A DNA stretch of 64,000 nt from Devosia pacifica (GTDB lineage Bacteria; Pseudomonadota; Alphaproteobacteria; Rhizobiales; Devosiaceae). The stretch is taken from assembly GCF_014652635.1 (NCBI RefSeq), contig NZ_BMZE01000001.1:487293-551292 (forward strand), read 5' to 3'. Made by a program: the position numbers and the translations under genes. How positions within the stretch are numbered: position 1 is the stretch's first letter; each line of letters opens with the position of its first letter. Shown here in pieces: positions 41,537-50,222 of this stretch. Under the pieces are notes generated by a model, which saw nothing but the letters and a program-made list of their open reading frames with translations, did no database searches and had not been told where the DNA came from.

Positions 41537-41600
41537 GAGCCTTTGGCGCTATAGCCCGAGATGCGGCCCTAAGGCAAGTGCCGGGCGCACGCGTGGATGC

Positions 41601-42377
41601 TTATTCACCACCCATTCCGACCATGCGCTCGTAAGTATCTTCGACGACCAGAATGTGCTTTCGCATGGCGTCGGCGGCTCCCCGCGCATCTGCCCGGAAG
41701 ATCGCGGCCAGGATCTGGTCATGTTCCTGATAGGACTGCGCAAGACGGCCAGGAGAGAGGAATTGCGCGCGCCTGAACGGCGAGAGCCGCTTGCGTGTCG
41801 TTGTCGTGATCTCGGCAAGATAAGCATTGTGGCTGCCCGCATAGATCCCGGCATGAAACTGCTCGTTGATGAGCTTGTATCTATCGAGACTGCTGTCGCG
41901 CACCACCTGCGCCATCTGCTCATGGATGGCTCTCATCGCATTGCGCTCGTCCGGGCGCATGCGCACCGCAGCGTTCGAGGCACACGTCGCCTCGAGTTCG
42001 GCCATGACCTCGAACATATCACGCAGCCGTTCCGTTGATGGCCGCGTCACCACGGCCGAGCGATGAGGCCGGGTTTCGACCAGACCCATCGCGGCGAGAT
42101 CACGAATAGCCTCGCGCACCGGTGTGCGAGACACGCCGTAACGACTTGCGATCTCTGTTTCGTCAATCGACATGCCCGGCGCCAACTTGCCCTCGGCGAT
42201 ATCATCTGCAAGCCGCTGGCTGACCTCTTCGGCACGCGTGAGCTTGCGCAATACGGCACTTTCCGGGAGAAGCGCTTCACTTCCATCCATCCCCTGCTCT
42301 CGCCGCCTCCGCTTGTCACCGCCCGATTCCTCGTTGTGAGTGTCAACTGAGGCGGAGAAGTTATCAAGCGAGTGCAT
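41601..42377 (-). CDS. FCD-type GntR transcription regulator
   Basis: The start at 42377 (MHSLDNFSASVDTHNEE) is the first ATG after the MATE gene ends; a longer frame overlaps that gene. The winged helix (SQRLADDIAEGKLAPGMSIDETEIASRYGVSRTPVREAIRDLAAMGLVETRPHRSAVVT) is followed by an FCD domain (MFEVMAELEATCASNAAVRMRPDERNAMRAIHEQM). FCD regulators bind TTGTATACAA-like palindromes; two TTGTATGCAA sites lie in this locus (45506 and 55872). It may thus control the pot operon and the MBL gene; its ligand is unknown. Confidence 0.9.
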   Translation of the reverse strand: MHSLDNFSASVDTHNEESGGDKRRRREQGMDGSEALLPESAVLRKLTRAEEVSQRLADDIAEGKLAPGMSIDETEIASRYGVSRTPVREAIRDLAAMGLVETRPHRSAVVTRPSTERLRDMFEVMAELEATCASNAAVRMRPDERNAMRAIHEQMAQVVRDSSLDRYKLINEQFHAGIYAGSHNAYLAEITTTTRKRLSPFRRAQFLSPGRLAQSYQEHDQILAAIFRADARGAADAMRKHILVVEDTYERMVGMGGE

Positions 42378-42391
42378 GGTCTGTCTTTGCT

Positions 42392-43801
42392 CTAGCGTTG
42401 CGCGGGCTCCGGCGTCAGGGCCTGGAGCGGCACCGCCTTGATAGCGGTGCGCTTGTGCCAACGATAAAGCAAGAGGCATGCCACGGTGCCGATGCCACCG
42501 AGAATGCCGATCCAGATTCCGGCGGGGCCCAGACCCAGATGGAAGGCGGTCAACAACGCGAGCGGCAGCCCGATCACCCAGTAAGAGAACACACCGAGCA
42601 GCATCGGCACTCGCGTATCCTTCAGGCCGCGCAACGCGCCGCTGGCGACGGCCTGGAACCCATCAAAGATCAGGAACAACGCCAGGATGACGTTGAGCGT
42701 CCGGGTGATCGCCATGATGCGCCCGGCATCCGGATTGTCAGCGCCGATGAAGAGCAGAGTTATCTGATCCGAGAACAGAACCACCGCAACGCCCAAGAGA
42801 CTCATTTGTACGGCGACAACGACAAGCGCCAGATTGCCTGCAGCGCGCGCCGCATCGGCACGCCGCCGCCCCATGTGGTAGGCGACACGGACTGTAACCG
42901 CCTGGCCCAGAGCCACTGCCGGCATGAACGCAACGGAGTTGATGGAATGCGTGACCTGATGCGCCGCCATCGACATCGTTCCGAAACTGCCAACAAGCAG
43001 AGCAAGCACAGTGGTCAGCCCCAGTTCCGCCCCATAGATCACGGCGATCGGCCAGCCTATACCGAACACAGCGAGCACGCCGGCCTTTAGATCCGCCACT
43101 GACAGTTCTGCAAGGCCCGCCGGAAAGAGCCTGCCAACCCAAAGATAAAGGGCAACGGCCGCGGTTATCAGCCACCAGGTTATGGTAAGGGCGAGCCCTG
43201 CCCCGGCAATGCCAAGCGTCATCGGGCCGAACACCAGCAGCATCAGCAGACCGCTATAGACGGCAACGCCGCCGCACGCTGCGAGCATGATCACCCATGT
43301 GCGCTGCTCGACGGCAAGATGAAATCGCATCGGCGCCAGCAACAGCACCGCTGGAAGGCTCCAAGCAGCGGGCCGCACGAAACGCTCGGCCTTTTCGATA
43401 ACCAGCGGATCGAACTGAAACAGGACGAGGAGTTGTCCCAGATTGTAGAGCGCGATGACCGCTAGCAGCGACAGGGCAAGCGCCAGCACGTAGGCGCCAG
43501 CAAACCCCTTTACGCCAAGACCATCGCCTTCAATGCGCTCGAACCGCGCACCACGATCGGCAGCGAGCAATGGTTGCACCCCGGCGATAAGCCCTTGGCT
43601 GACAACGGTAATGGTCTGGATGATGATTGCGCATATTCCGCCGGCTGCGAAAGCTGCGCTATCGAGCCGACCGAGCGCAAAGCTGGCGATGAGGGACATC
43701 GCCAGCTGGCTCAACTGCGTCGCCGCAAGCGGCGCTGCGATGACCAGCAGCGCTGCGAGCTCGGACTGTTCGGGTCTTTCCGAACGCGCCTTGAGGATCA
43801 T
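42392..43801 (-). CDS. MATE family multidrug/metabolite exporter
   Basis: The start at 43801 (MILKARSERPEQSELAALLVIAAPLAATQLSQ) gives 469 residues with about 12 transmembrane segments, the usual size. The MATE N-lobe (GGICAIIIQTITVVSQGLIAGVQPLLAADRGAR) and C-lobe (GAELGLTTVLALLVGSFGTMSMAAHQVTHSINSVAFMPAVALGQAVTVRVAYHMGRRRADAA) signatures are clear. Driven by Na+ or H+, it would export a cation or drug. It is 8 bp downstream of the hydrolase gene and may remove a toxic guanidino compound, which is inference. Confidence 0.9.
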   Translation of the reverse strand: MILKARSERPEQSELAALLVIAAPLAATQLSQLAMSLIASFALGRLDSAAFAAGGICAIIIQTITVVSQGLIAGVQPLLAADRGARFERIEGDGLGVKGFAGAYVLALALSLLAVIALYNLGQLLVLFQFDPLVIEKAERFVRPAAWSLPAVLLLAPMRFHLAVEQRTWVIMLAACGGVAVYSGLLMLLVFGPMTLGIAGAGLALTITWWLITAAVALYLWVGRLFPAGLAELSVADLKAGVLAVFGIGWPIAVIYGAELGLTTVLALLVGSFGTMSMAAHQVTHSINSVAFMPAVALGQAVTVRVAYHMGRRRADAARAAGNLALVVVAVQMSLLGVAVVLFSDQITLLFIGADNPDAGRIMAITRTLNVILALFLIFDGFQAVASGALRGLKDTRVPMLLGVFSYWVIGLPLALLTAFHLGLGPAGIWIGILGGIGTVACLLLYRWHKRTAIKAVPLQALTPEPAQR

Positions 43802-43809
43802 GGAGAGTA

Positions 43810-44448
43810 TCAGGCGGCTTTGTCGGAGCGAGAAGAAAACGCCGCAATAATCTCTTCTGCAGAGCGCCGTGCTCCGGCCTGCAGATATTCCATCGCGTTG
43901 AGGGCTGCATCGTGCGCGGTGCGGCTTGACCCGGAAACGCAATCTTCCACCACGCGGCAGTAATAGTCGCCCTGGTGGGCATCAACGAAGCTGTAGTGGA
44001 TGCAGACATCGGTGAAGCCGCCAACCAGGATCAGCGTTTCCGCCTTGAGGCCACGCAGCAAGATCTCGAGGTCCGTGCCGTAAAAGACGGAGTAGCGGCG
44101 CTTTGTAATCTTGTAGTCATCCGGCCGCATCTCCAGTTCCTCATACGGAAAGTCCGTGCCGGGAGAACTCTCGAGGCAGTGGACGCTCTCCATACCGTCA
44201 AGTTCGCGACCGAAATCGATCATGTCGTTACGGTGTTCCTCCTTGACGAACACGATCGGGATGTCCGCATCGCGGGCAGCATCAATCACGGTCTTGGCGC
44301 GCCACATACGCTCGATACCGTCGGACATGAATTCAAGCCGGGACGTGTCGGGGCGTGTCATGAAGCCGCCCTTTTGGATATCGACCGAAATCACCACCGG
44401 ACGCCCGACAATCATCGGCTTTGCAGTAACGGGATTGCTGTCGTTCAT
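43810..44448 (-). CDS. isochorismatase-like cysteine hydrolase (copy 1)
   Basis: The start at 44448 (MNDSNPVTAKPMIVGRPVVISVDIQKGGF) has AAAGGAG in front. The 212-residue enzyme shows the family triad: Asp in VISVDIQ, Lys in ITKRRYSVFYGTDLE, Cys in GGFTDVCIHYSFVDAHQ. The family includes biuret hydrolase and guanylurea hydrolase, which split ureido amides. It closely resembles copy 2 at 49590 (KRRYSxFxGTDLEILLRGL, VVEDCVxGSS, AALNxMEYLQxGARR). It is the first of three leftward genes: hydrolase, MATE, GntR. Confidence 0.9.
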   Translation of the reverse strand: MNDSNPVTAKPMIVGRPVVISVDIQKGGFMTRPDTSRLEFMSDGIERMWRAKTVIDAARDADIPIVFVKEEHRNDMIDFGRELDGMESVHCLESSPGTDFPYEELEMRPDDYKITKRRYSVFYGTDLEILLRGLKAETLILVGGFTDVCIHYSFVDAHQGDYYCRVVEDCVSGSSRTAHDAALNAMEYLQAGARRSAEEIIAAFSSRSDKAA

Positions 44449-44512
44449 CACGAACTCCTTTTGACGGGTTTCGCAATGAGATGGGCTCGATACTGAGCAC
44501 GGGAAAATAGCG

Positions 44513-44544
44513 TTGCGCGCAATCATACTTGCGCCACAGCGCAA
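44513..44544. promoter_or_regulatory. paired TTGCGC dyads upstream of cysteine hydrolase 1
   Basis: The palindrome TTGCGCGCAA (44513-44522) and the dyad TTGCGC-N4-GCGCAA (44529-44544) lie back to back in the 96-bp gap between the LysR gene and the hydrolase gene. They could be operators of the local regulators. No promoter pair is clear. Confidence 0.4.
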
Positions 44545-45525
44545 CTATGCGACGTTCTGGCTATTCTGGGCAATTTCCATCAACAGCCGGGCCATTGCCG
44601 GAGGCTGGTCGGCTTTTATTGCAAGTTCCATGCGGGCGCGGGCGCGAAACAGGCGAGGCATGACAGGCACGGCACCCGCAAGCGCCGGAGTCGTGTCGAC
44701 ATAGTGGTCCGGCAGGAAGCCGATATAGCGTCCGCTTGCCACCAGTACAGCCAGTGCCTCCACATGATCCACACTGGCTGTCCGTTTGAGGAACTGCGTG
44801 TATTTCGTGCGCGGGCCGCCCTGTGCCGAGGTAAACCCGGCGTAGTCATACTCACTGAGTTGCTCTGGCGCCTCGACCCCTGCCGCTAGCGGGTGCGTGT
44901 GGGCGCAGTAGAGGTTGCTTGCCTCTTCGTAGAGCGTGTAGCGCGTCAGATGCCGGGACTGCCTTTGCCGCGCTGCAACAATCCCCGCATCAAAGCGCCC
45001 CTCGGTCACACCCTGTTCGACATCGAGCACACGCGCGATAGAGATCTCAATATCGAGGCTCGGCACTTGCCCCTTGATGCGATCGATGAGAGCCGGCACG
45101 GCGCCTGAGGGGTGACCCAGGACACAATCCACCATGCCCAGCCGCAAGCGACCGCTCATCGCTTGGTGCAGGTGCCGCATCTCCCTCTCGAAGCGATCGA
45201 GATCACCAAGCAGCCGCCCGCCCATCTCGAGTACCTGCAAGCCAGCGTCGGTGAGCATGAAGCCGCGGCGGCCGCGCGTGCAGAGACGGCTGTCCAGCCG
45301 GGCTTCAAGGCCGGACACCGCACGGCTAATTGCCGGCATGCTCATCTGCAGTTCGCTTTGCGCTGCCGAAAAGCCCCCTGCTTCCGCCACTGCGCAGAAG
45401 ATACGGATAAGTCGGATATCCGCTTCCCCCAGCCGAAAACCCAGGAAGCGTTTCGAATAGCCCAATTGAGACAACACCGCCTCCGCCCATCCACCGCATG
45501 CAACATTGTATGCAACGCCGCACAA
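44545..45525 (-). CDS. LysR-type regulator
   Basis: The 326-residue product has the LysR N-terminal HTH (EADIRLIRIFCAVAEAGGFSAAQSELQMSMPAISRAVSGLEARLDSRLC), then the effector-binding domain (SGRLRLGMVDCVLGHPSGAVPALIDRIKGQVPSLDIEISI, LVASGRYIGFLPDHYVD). The start is uncertain; the HTH begins only ~33 residues in, so a downstream start is possible. It diverges from the pot operon and is likely its regulator or that of the co-directional hydrolase. The inducer is unknown. Confidence 0.88.
   Translation of the reverse strand: MCGVAYNVACGGWAEAVLSQLGYSKRFLGFRLGEADIRLIRIFCAVAEAGGFSAAQSELQMSMPAISRAVSGLEARLDSRLCTRGRRGFMLTDAGLQVLEMGGRLLGDLDRFEREMRHLHQAMSGRLRLGMVDCVLGHPSGAVPALIDRIKGQVPSLDIEISIARVLDVEQGVTEGRFDAGIVAARQRQSRHLTRYTLYEEASNLYCAHTHPLAAGVEAPEQLSEYDYAGFTSAQGGPRTKYTQFLKRTASVDHVEALAVLVASGRYIGFLPDHYVDTTPALAGAVPVMPRLFRARARMELAIKADQPPAMARLLMEIAQNSQNVA
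45506..45515. promoter_or_regulatory. TTGTATGCAA palindrome-like box (FCD-GntR site candidate)
   Basis: TTGTATGCAA fits the TTG-N4-CAA pattern of FCD-GntR operators. The same ten bases, inverted, occur before the MBL gene at 55872-55881. It lies between the LysR gene and the pot operon, upstream of the sigma-54 promoter. Confidence 0.5.
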
Positions 45526-45560
45526 ATGGTGGTATTTATGCCTAAGTTTTAGTCATAGAT

Positions 45561-45584
45561 GCCGATGCTCATGAAAGCATCGGC
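45561..45584. promoter_or_regulatory. 9-bp hairpin upstream of sigma-54 promoter
   Basis: GCCGATGCT (45561-45569) pairs with AGCATCGGC (45576-45584), loop CATGAA. It is in the non-coding region between LysR and the transporter operon, about 50 bp before the -24/-12 promoter, so it may be a protein-binding dyad (activator site) rather than a terminator. Confidence 0.4.
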
Positions 45585-45629
45585 GATCCGTCCCGCTGAT
45601 TTTGTGGATAGTTTCGCTCGAAAGCAAGT

Positions 45630-45645
45630 TGGCACGCATGTTGCA
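45630..45645 (+). promoter_or_regulatory. sigma-54 (RpoN) promoter of the pot/cgd operon
   Basis: TGGCACGCATGTTGCA matches the -24/-12 consensus TGGCAC-N5-TTGCA exactly, with GG and GC separated by 10 bases. It would start transcription near 45656, about 35 bp before the TTG start of the binding-protein gene. It implies control by RpoN with an enhancer-binding protein such as NtrC. Confidence 0.85.
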
Positions 45646-45690
45646 ACCGCCTTGACGGGAGCCCTGACATCCGTTGCAAGGAGAACACCG

Positions 45691-46806
45691 TTGCCCTCCA
45701 AGATCCTCTTTCCCAATTCCCGGCCCCGCTCCGGTCAAAACCTGTCTCGCCGTTCTGTGCTTAAGGGCATGGGTAGCGCCGCCCTCGTCGGCAGCGTCAG
45801 CATGCCATTCATCAGCCGTGCCGCGGCACAAACGCCCCTGCGGATTTCGAACTTCGGCGGCTTTTTCGAGCAGGCGTTCGCCGAACACGTCTACCCGGCT
45901 TTCACCGAAGCAACGGGCATACCGGTCCAATCCATTCCGCAATCCGGGGGCGCGCAGTTCCTGATCCAGCTGGCACAGGCCAACCAGGCCGGCGCAGCCC
46001 CAATGGATATTTGCTGTGCTGGCCAGGCGGAAGTCATCCGCGGCCGTGCCCAGAACCTTTGGGCAAGTGTCGACGAAGCCAGCCTGCCCAACCTGTCCAA
46101 CCTGATGACACCCTATGTCTATCGTAGCGATGAAGGCGTGGATGGTGTCGGCGCGATGGGATGGTACATGACCTTCCTCGCCAACCCCAACGAGTTCGAA
46201 ACGCTGCCGACAAGCTGGAAAGAGCTGTGGGGCGACCACCCCGGCGCCTGGGGCATCAATAGCGGCGGCACCTCGCCGATCCTCGACATCACAGCCGCGA
46301 CCTATTTCGACGGCGCATCGACCCTCGACACCGAAGAAGGCTGCGCTGAAGTTCTCGCCAAGATCGGAGAGCTAAAGCCAAACACGCGACTGTGGTGGAG
46401 CGATGAAGGCTCGATGCAGAGCGCCTACCAGAACGAGGAAGTCATCGGCGGCACCTATTATCATGACGTCGCGATGATCATGAAGAGTGAAGGCACTCCA
46501 ATCGAGTCGATCTTCCCGGAGGAAGGCGCGGTCCAAGGATACAACGCATGGTGCATTCCGTCCTCCAATGAGGTGACTGACTCGATGATCGAGTTCCTCA
46601 ACTGGAGCGCGACCCCGGAAGCGCACGAGCTAATCGCACGCCACGTGTCAGCCGCACCGTTGATCGATCGCTCGCAGCTCGATCTGACGGATGAAGAGTT
46701 CGCAGCAGTGTCCTCGCAGTCCGAGCCGATCCTGATCGCTTCGGAGGCCAAGGTGAAGAACGCCGATTTCCTCGCGCAGGAATTCATCCGCATCCTGTCG
46801 TCGTGA
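45691..46806 (+). CDS. ABC transporter substrate-binding protein, PotD-like
   Basis: The TTG at 45691 follows AAGGAG and is preferred over in-frame ATGs further up, which would lie upstream of the sigma-54 promoter. The 371-residue product has a Tat-type signal (LSRRSVLKGMGSAALVGSVSMPFISRAAAQ) and the family body (LRISNFGGFFEQAFAEHVYPAFTEATGIPV, GINSGGTSPI, AWCIPSSNEVTDSMIEFLNW). PotD-like proteins bind polyamines and other cations. Here a guanidino or ureido compound is plausible from the neighbours. Confidence 0.9.
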   Translation: MPSKILFPNSRPRSGQNLSRRSVLKGMGSAALVGSVSMPFISRAAAQTPLRISNFGGFFEQAFAEHVYPAFTEATGIPVQSIPQSGGAQFLIQLAQANQAGAAPMDICCAGQAEVIRGRAQNLWASVDEASLPNLSNLMTPYVYRSDEGVDGVGAMGWYMTFLANPNEFETLPTSWKELWGDHPGAWGINSGGTSPILDITAATYFDGASTLDTEEGCAEVLAKIGELKPNTRLWWSDEGSMQSAYQNEEVIGGTYYHDVAMIMKSEGTPIESIFPEEGAVQGYNAWCIPSSNEVTDSMIEFLNWSATPEAHELIARHVSAAPLIDRSQLDLTDEEFAAVSSQSEPILIASEAKVKNADFLAQEFIRILSS

Positions 46807-46813
46807 GGTCAAG

Positions 46814-47857
46814 ATGATCGGACTGGAAGTCGCAAATCTCAGCAAATCGTTCGGTGCCGGCAAGGTGGTCGACGATGTCTCGCTCAGCATCGAGGACGGC
46901 AAGTTCGTCTGTTTTCTCGGTCCATCAGGCTGCGGCAAGACCACACTCCTGCGCATGATCGCCGGGCTGGAGCAGCCGACCTCCGGTTCGATCATCCTCA
47001 ATGGTCGTGACATTACCGGAACGCCGACCCATGCGCGCAATTTCGGCATGGTGTTCCAGGCACTGGCGCTGTTTCCGCATCTCAACGTGGGCCAGAACAT
47101 CGGCTACAGCCTGCGCCTGAGGAACATGGAGCAGAAATTCCGCCGCGAGCGTGTGTCGGAACTGCTCGACCTCGTCGCCCTTCCGGGCGTCGAGGATCGC
47201 AGCGTCAATCAGCTGTCGGGCGGCCAGCGTCAGCGTGTGGCGATTGCCCGCGCGCTGGCACAGGAGCCGCGCCTGTTCCTGATGGATGAGCCCCTGTCCG
47301 CCCTCGACGCGAAACTGCGCGACCATATGCAGGTCGAACTTCGCCAACTTCAGCAGAAACTCAAGATCACGACGGTGTTCGTCACGCACGACCAGCGCGA
47401 GGCGATGACCATTGCCGATACGATCGTCGTCATGTCCGAAGGCAAGGTGCAGCAGGTCGGCTCCCCCGTCGATATCTACCGGCGTCCAGCCAACAAATTC
47501 GTCGCCAACTTCATAGGTCAGTCCAACCTGATCGATGTCGAGCAGGTCGCACCAGGCACGGTCCGCTTTGGCGAGACGACCTTCCCAGTTGCATCGAATG
47601 AGAACCAGCTCGAGGGAACGACACTGTGCGTGCGTCCCGAGGATGTCATCCTCACGGCTCCGGGCGACAGCGCTTCCGGTCTGATTGGCGATGTCTCGTT
47701 CGTGCGCGATGTCGGCTCGAGCGTCGAGGTCTGGCTCCAGTGCAATGGCCGGGAAATTCTCGCCACCGCCAGCCCTGCCCGTTGGGCCGAGATTTCAGGC
47801 AATGAGCGCCTTGGCATCGATTTCAGCGCCAATTCGGCCACCCTACTCGCAAGCTAG
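46814..47857 (+). CDS. potA-like: ABC transporter ATP-binding protein, PotA-like
   Basis: This 347-residue ATPase has Walker A GPSGCGKTTLLRMI, Q-loop, signature LSGGQRQRVAIARAL, Walker B LFLMDEPLSALD, the H-loop histidine in FVTHDQREAMTIAD, and a C-terminal TOBE domain (NLIDVEQVAPGTV, LCVRPEDVILTAPG). It energises the Pot-like transporter. It lies 7 bp after the binding-protein gene. Confidence 0.95.
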   Translation: MIGLEVANLSKSFGAGKVVDDVSLSIEDGKFVCFLGPSGCGKTTLLRMIAGLEQPTSGSIILNGRDITGTPTHARNFGMVFQALALFPHLNVGQNIGYSLRLRNMEQKFRRERVSELLDLVALPGVEDRSVNQLSGGQRQRVAIARALAQEPRLFLMDEPLSALDAKLRDHMQVELRQLQQKLKITTVFVTHDQREAMTIADTIVVMSEGKVQQVGSPVDIYRRPANKFVANFIGQSNLIDVEQVAPGTVRFGETTFPVASNENQLEGTTLCVRPEDVILTAPGDSASGLIGDVSFVRDVGSSVEVWLQCNGREILATASPARWAEISGNERLGIDFSANSATLLAS

Positions 47858-47866
47858 GAAGCCCAT

Positions 47867-48763
47867 ATGGCAACCATAAGTGAAATGCGCCCCAGCGGCC
47901 TGAATATCCGCGGGCTGAAAAATGTCCCCGGCGGGCTCTCGCAGCTGCCACTGATCTGGCCGGCGCTCATGATCCTGGGGTTCTTTGCGATCCCGCTATT
48001 TTTCCTGTTCCGGGTAAGCCTCGCAAACCGGGACCCGGCCGTATATCAGGGCACCGGGTTCAGCCTTCAGGCGTTCACGCAACTCGGCCAGCCGATGGTG
48101 CTCAACGCGGTGAGCTTTTCGGTGATGCTGTCGCTGATCGTTGCCAGCATCAGCATGCTGGTCACCTTTCCAGCGACCTACTTCATCACCCGCCTCAGCC
48201 GACGTGCCCAAGTGGCCTGGCTGATCGGGTTTTTAAGCACGCTTGCGCTATCCGAGGTGCTGATAACCTTCTCCTGGCAGATCCTGCTTTCGAAAAAGGC
48301 GGGCATGTCCAACGTGTTGGTAATGCTGGGCATCCTCGATGAGTCGATGTCGCTCGCACCGAGCTTCGGCGGTGTCGTCGCCTGCATCATCTATCTCGTC
48401 ATACCGTTCAATTTCATGACGCTTTATCCAGGCCTTTCGCGCCTCGATACGTCTTATCTCGAGGCGGCTCGCACTCTTGGCGCTCGCCCGACCCGGGCGT
48501 TCTTCGAGATCCTGCTGCCGTTGATGCGCAAGCCCATCGCCACGGCGTTCCTGACCACGGTGATCATGACGATCGGCGCCTATGTCGCCCCTATCGTGCT
48601 CGGAGGCCCGGCGAACTGGACCATTGGCGTCGTCATCAGCGAGGTGGCGATAACGGGACAGAACCTGCCGCTCGCCTCGGCCATAGCAATCCTGTTGATG
48701 CTAGTCACTGCAATGCTGGTTCTCGGCATCAACCGCATCGGCGGAAAGGGGTACGTATCATGA
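47867..48763 (+). CDS. ABC transporter permease 1, PotB-like
   Basis: The 298-residue membrane protein has six predicted helices and the EAA motif (YLEAARTLGARPTRAFFEILLPLMRKPIATAF) in the cytoplasmic loop that docks the ATPase. It overlaps the second permease by 4 bp (ATGA). Confidence 0.93.
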   Translation: MATISEMRPSGLNIRGLKNVPGGLSQLPLIWPALMILGFFAIPLFFLFRVSLANRDPAVYQGTGFSLQAFTQLGQPMVLNAVSFSVMLSLIVASISMLVTFPATYFITRLSRRAQVAWLIGFLSTLALSEVLITFSWQILLSKKAGMSNVLVMLGILDESMSLAPSFGGVVACIIYLVIPFNFMTLYPGLSRLDTSYLEAARTLGARPTRAFFEILLPLMRKPIATAFLTTVIMTIGAYVAPIVLGGPANWTIGVVISEVAITGQNLPLASAIAILLMLVTAMLVLGINRIGGKGYVS

Positions 48764-49563
48764 TGACCGATAAAGCCGCCTGGCTCGCCCGGTTCGTCTT
48801 CCTGACCCTCGTTGCGATATTTCTCGCCATGCCGTTGATCGTGGTGTCCAGCGTCAGCTTCAACGACACGGCGCAGATGGTCTTCCCGCCGCAAGGCCTG
48901 AGCCTTCGCTGGTACGAGGAGTTCTTCAATGATCCGACATGGGTCGGTGCATTCGAACGCTCGGTCATAATTGCGCTTTCGGCTTCCGTGCTGTCCACCA
49001 GTCTTGCGCTGCCGATCGCCTACGCACAATGGAAGCACCGCTCGAAGGTCGCGGATGCGCTGGCCGCACTCGGCGGCCTGCCGTTCATCCTGCCGCCAGT
49101 GGTGATTGCTATCGTCTTTCTGCTGTTCTGGGGCATTGTCCAGCACGTCGGACGGATCGAAAACATCATCGTCAGCCATGCCATCACCTTCGTTGCGATG
49201 CCGCTTGTGATGATCACGCTGGGCTTCGCCTCGGTCGAGCAGACGCTGGTGGAAGCCGCGGAAACCATGGGCGCGCGGGAGGACCAGGTGTTCCGTTCCA
49301 TCGCCTTGCCGATTGTGCTGCCGTTCATCATCGCGAGCCTGATCTTTGTGACGATCTTTTCGCTCAATGAGTACCTCATCGCCTACATGGTGGGCGGCTT
49401 CGCGACCCAAACTCTGCCGGTCAAGATATTCTCCAGCATGCGAACAGGCTTCACCCCCACCATGTGCGTGGCTGCGGTGCTGTTCCTCACGCTTGGTCTT
49501 GCCGGTTTCCTCGCAATCGCGCGCCTCGGCAATCTGCCTAAGCTGATGGGCGCCAAAGGCTAA
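48760..49563 (+). CDS. ABC transporter permease 2, PotC-like
   Basis: The 267-residue protein has the PotC layout: first helix FVFLTLVAIFLAMPLIVVSSVSF and the EAA loop LVEAAETMGAREDQVFRSIALPIVLPFIIASLIF. With PotB it would form the channel. It is the last transporter gene, 26 bp before the hydrolase. Confidence 0.93.
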   Translation: MMTDKAAWLARFVFLTLVAIFLAMPLIVVSSVSFNDTAQMVFPPQGLSLRWYEEFFNDPTWVGAFERSVIIALSASVLSTSLALPIAYAQWKHRSKVADALAALGGLPFILPPVVIAIVFLLFWGIVQHVGRIENIIVSHAITFVAMPLVMITLGFASVEQTLVEAAETMGAREDQVFRSIALPIVLPFIIASLIFVTIFSLNEYLIAYMVGGFATQTLPVKIFSSMRTGFTPTMCVAAVLFLTLGLAGFLAIARLGNLPKLMGAKG

Positions 49564-49589
49564 TCCCTCACACGAACAAGAGTAGTTCC

Positions 49590-50222
49590 ATGCAGAAAAA
49601 ACAGATCCCCCTCATCGTTGATCAGCCCGTCCTGATCGTCGTCGACATCCAAAAATCCGGTATCGGCGATGTCAGCACGGCAATCCCGATCATGCCGGGC
49701 GCCGACGAGAACACCTATCGCGCGCGCTCCGTGATCGATGCCGCGCGTGAAAACGACATTCCGATCGTCTTCTTGCAGGAAATCCACCGCAAGTCCGGCG
49801 TCGACTATGGCCGTGAGATGGACGGCGACGAGGACGAGCACCTGCGCGAAGACTGGCCGGAAACCGAGATCGCTGCCGATGTCGTTGGCCTGCGTGAGGA
49901 CGACTATGTCGTACAAAAGCGCCGCTACTCGGGCTTCATCGGCACGGACCTCGAGATCCTCCTGCGCGGGCTTCGCGCTCAGACCCTGTTCCTCGTCGGC
50001 GGGCTGACGAACATCTGCGTTCACTACACTTTCGCCGACGCTCACCAGAAAGACTTCCATGTCCGCGTGGTCGAGGACTGCGTGTGCGGCTCCAGTATCG
50101 ATGCGCACAATGCCGCTTTGAACAACATGGAGTATCTCCAGCACGGTGCGCGGCGTACAGCGGCCGAGATCATCGACGCCTTCAACACCTACGGCGCATC
50201 AGCAAAATCCAAGGTGGCGTGA
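49590..50222 (+). CDS. isochorismatase-like cysteine hydrolase (copy 2)
   Basis: This 210-residue enzyme has the triad Asp (VLIVVDIQKSG), Lys (VQKRRYSGFIGTDLE) and Cys (VGGLTNICVHYTFADAH). It is strongly related to copy 1. In known pathways cysteine hydrolases of this family convert biuret to allophanate or guanylurea to guanidine; both products feed enzymes present in this locus. Substrate is inferred, not shown. It is coupled to the M20 gene by a GTGA overlap. Confidence 0.9.
   Translation: MQKKQIPLIVDQPVLIVVDIQKSGIGDVSTAIPIMPGADENTYRARSVIDAARENDIPIVFLQEIHRKSGVDYGREMDGDEDEHLREDWPETEIAADVVGLREDDYVVQKRRYSGFIGTDLEILLRGLRAQTLFLVGGLTNICVHYTFADAHQKDFHVRVVEDCVCGSSIDAHNAALNNMEYLQHGARRTAAEIIDAFNTYGASAKSKVA

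Noticed and set aside
45559..45690. Upstream ATG starts for the PotD-like protein
   Set aside because: They lie upstream of the sigma-54 promoter and lack a ribosome site; the TTG at 45691 has AAGGAG and directly precedes the Tat signal.
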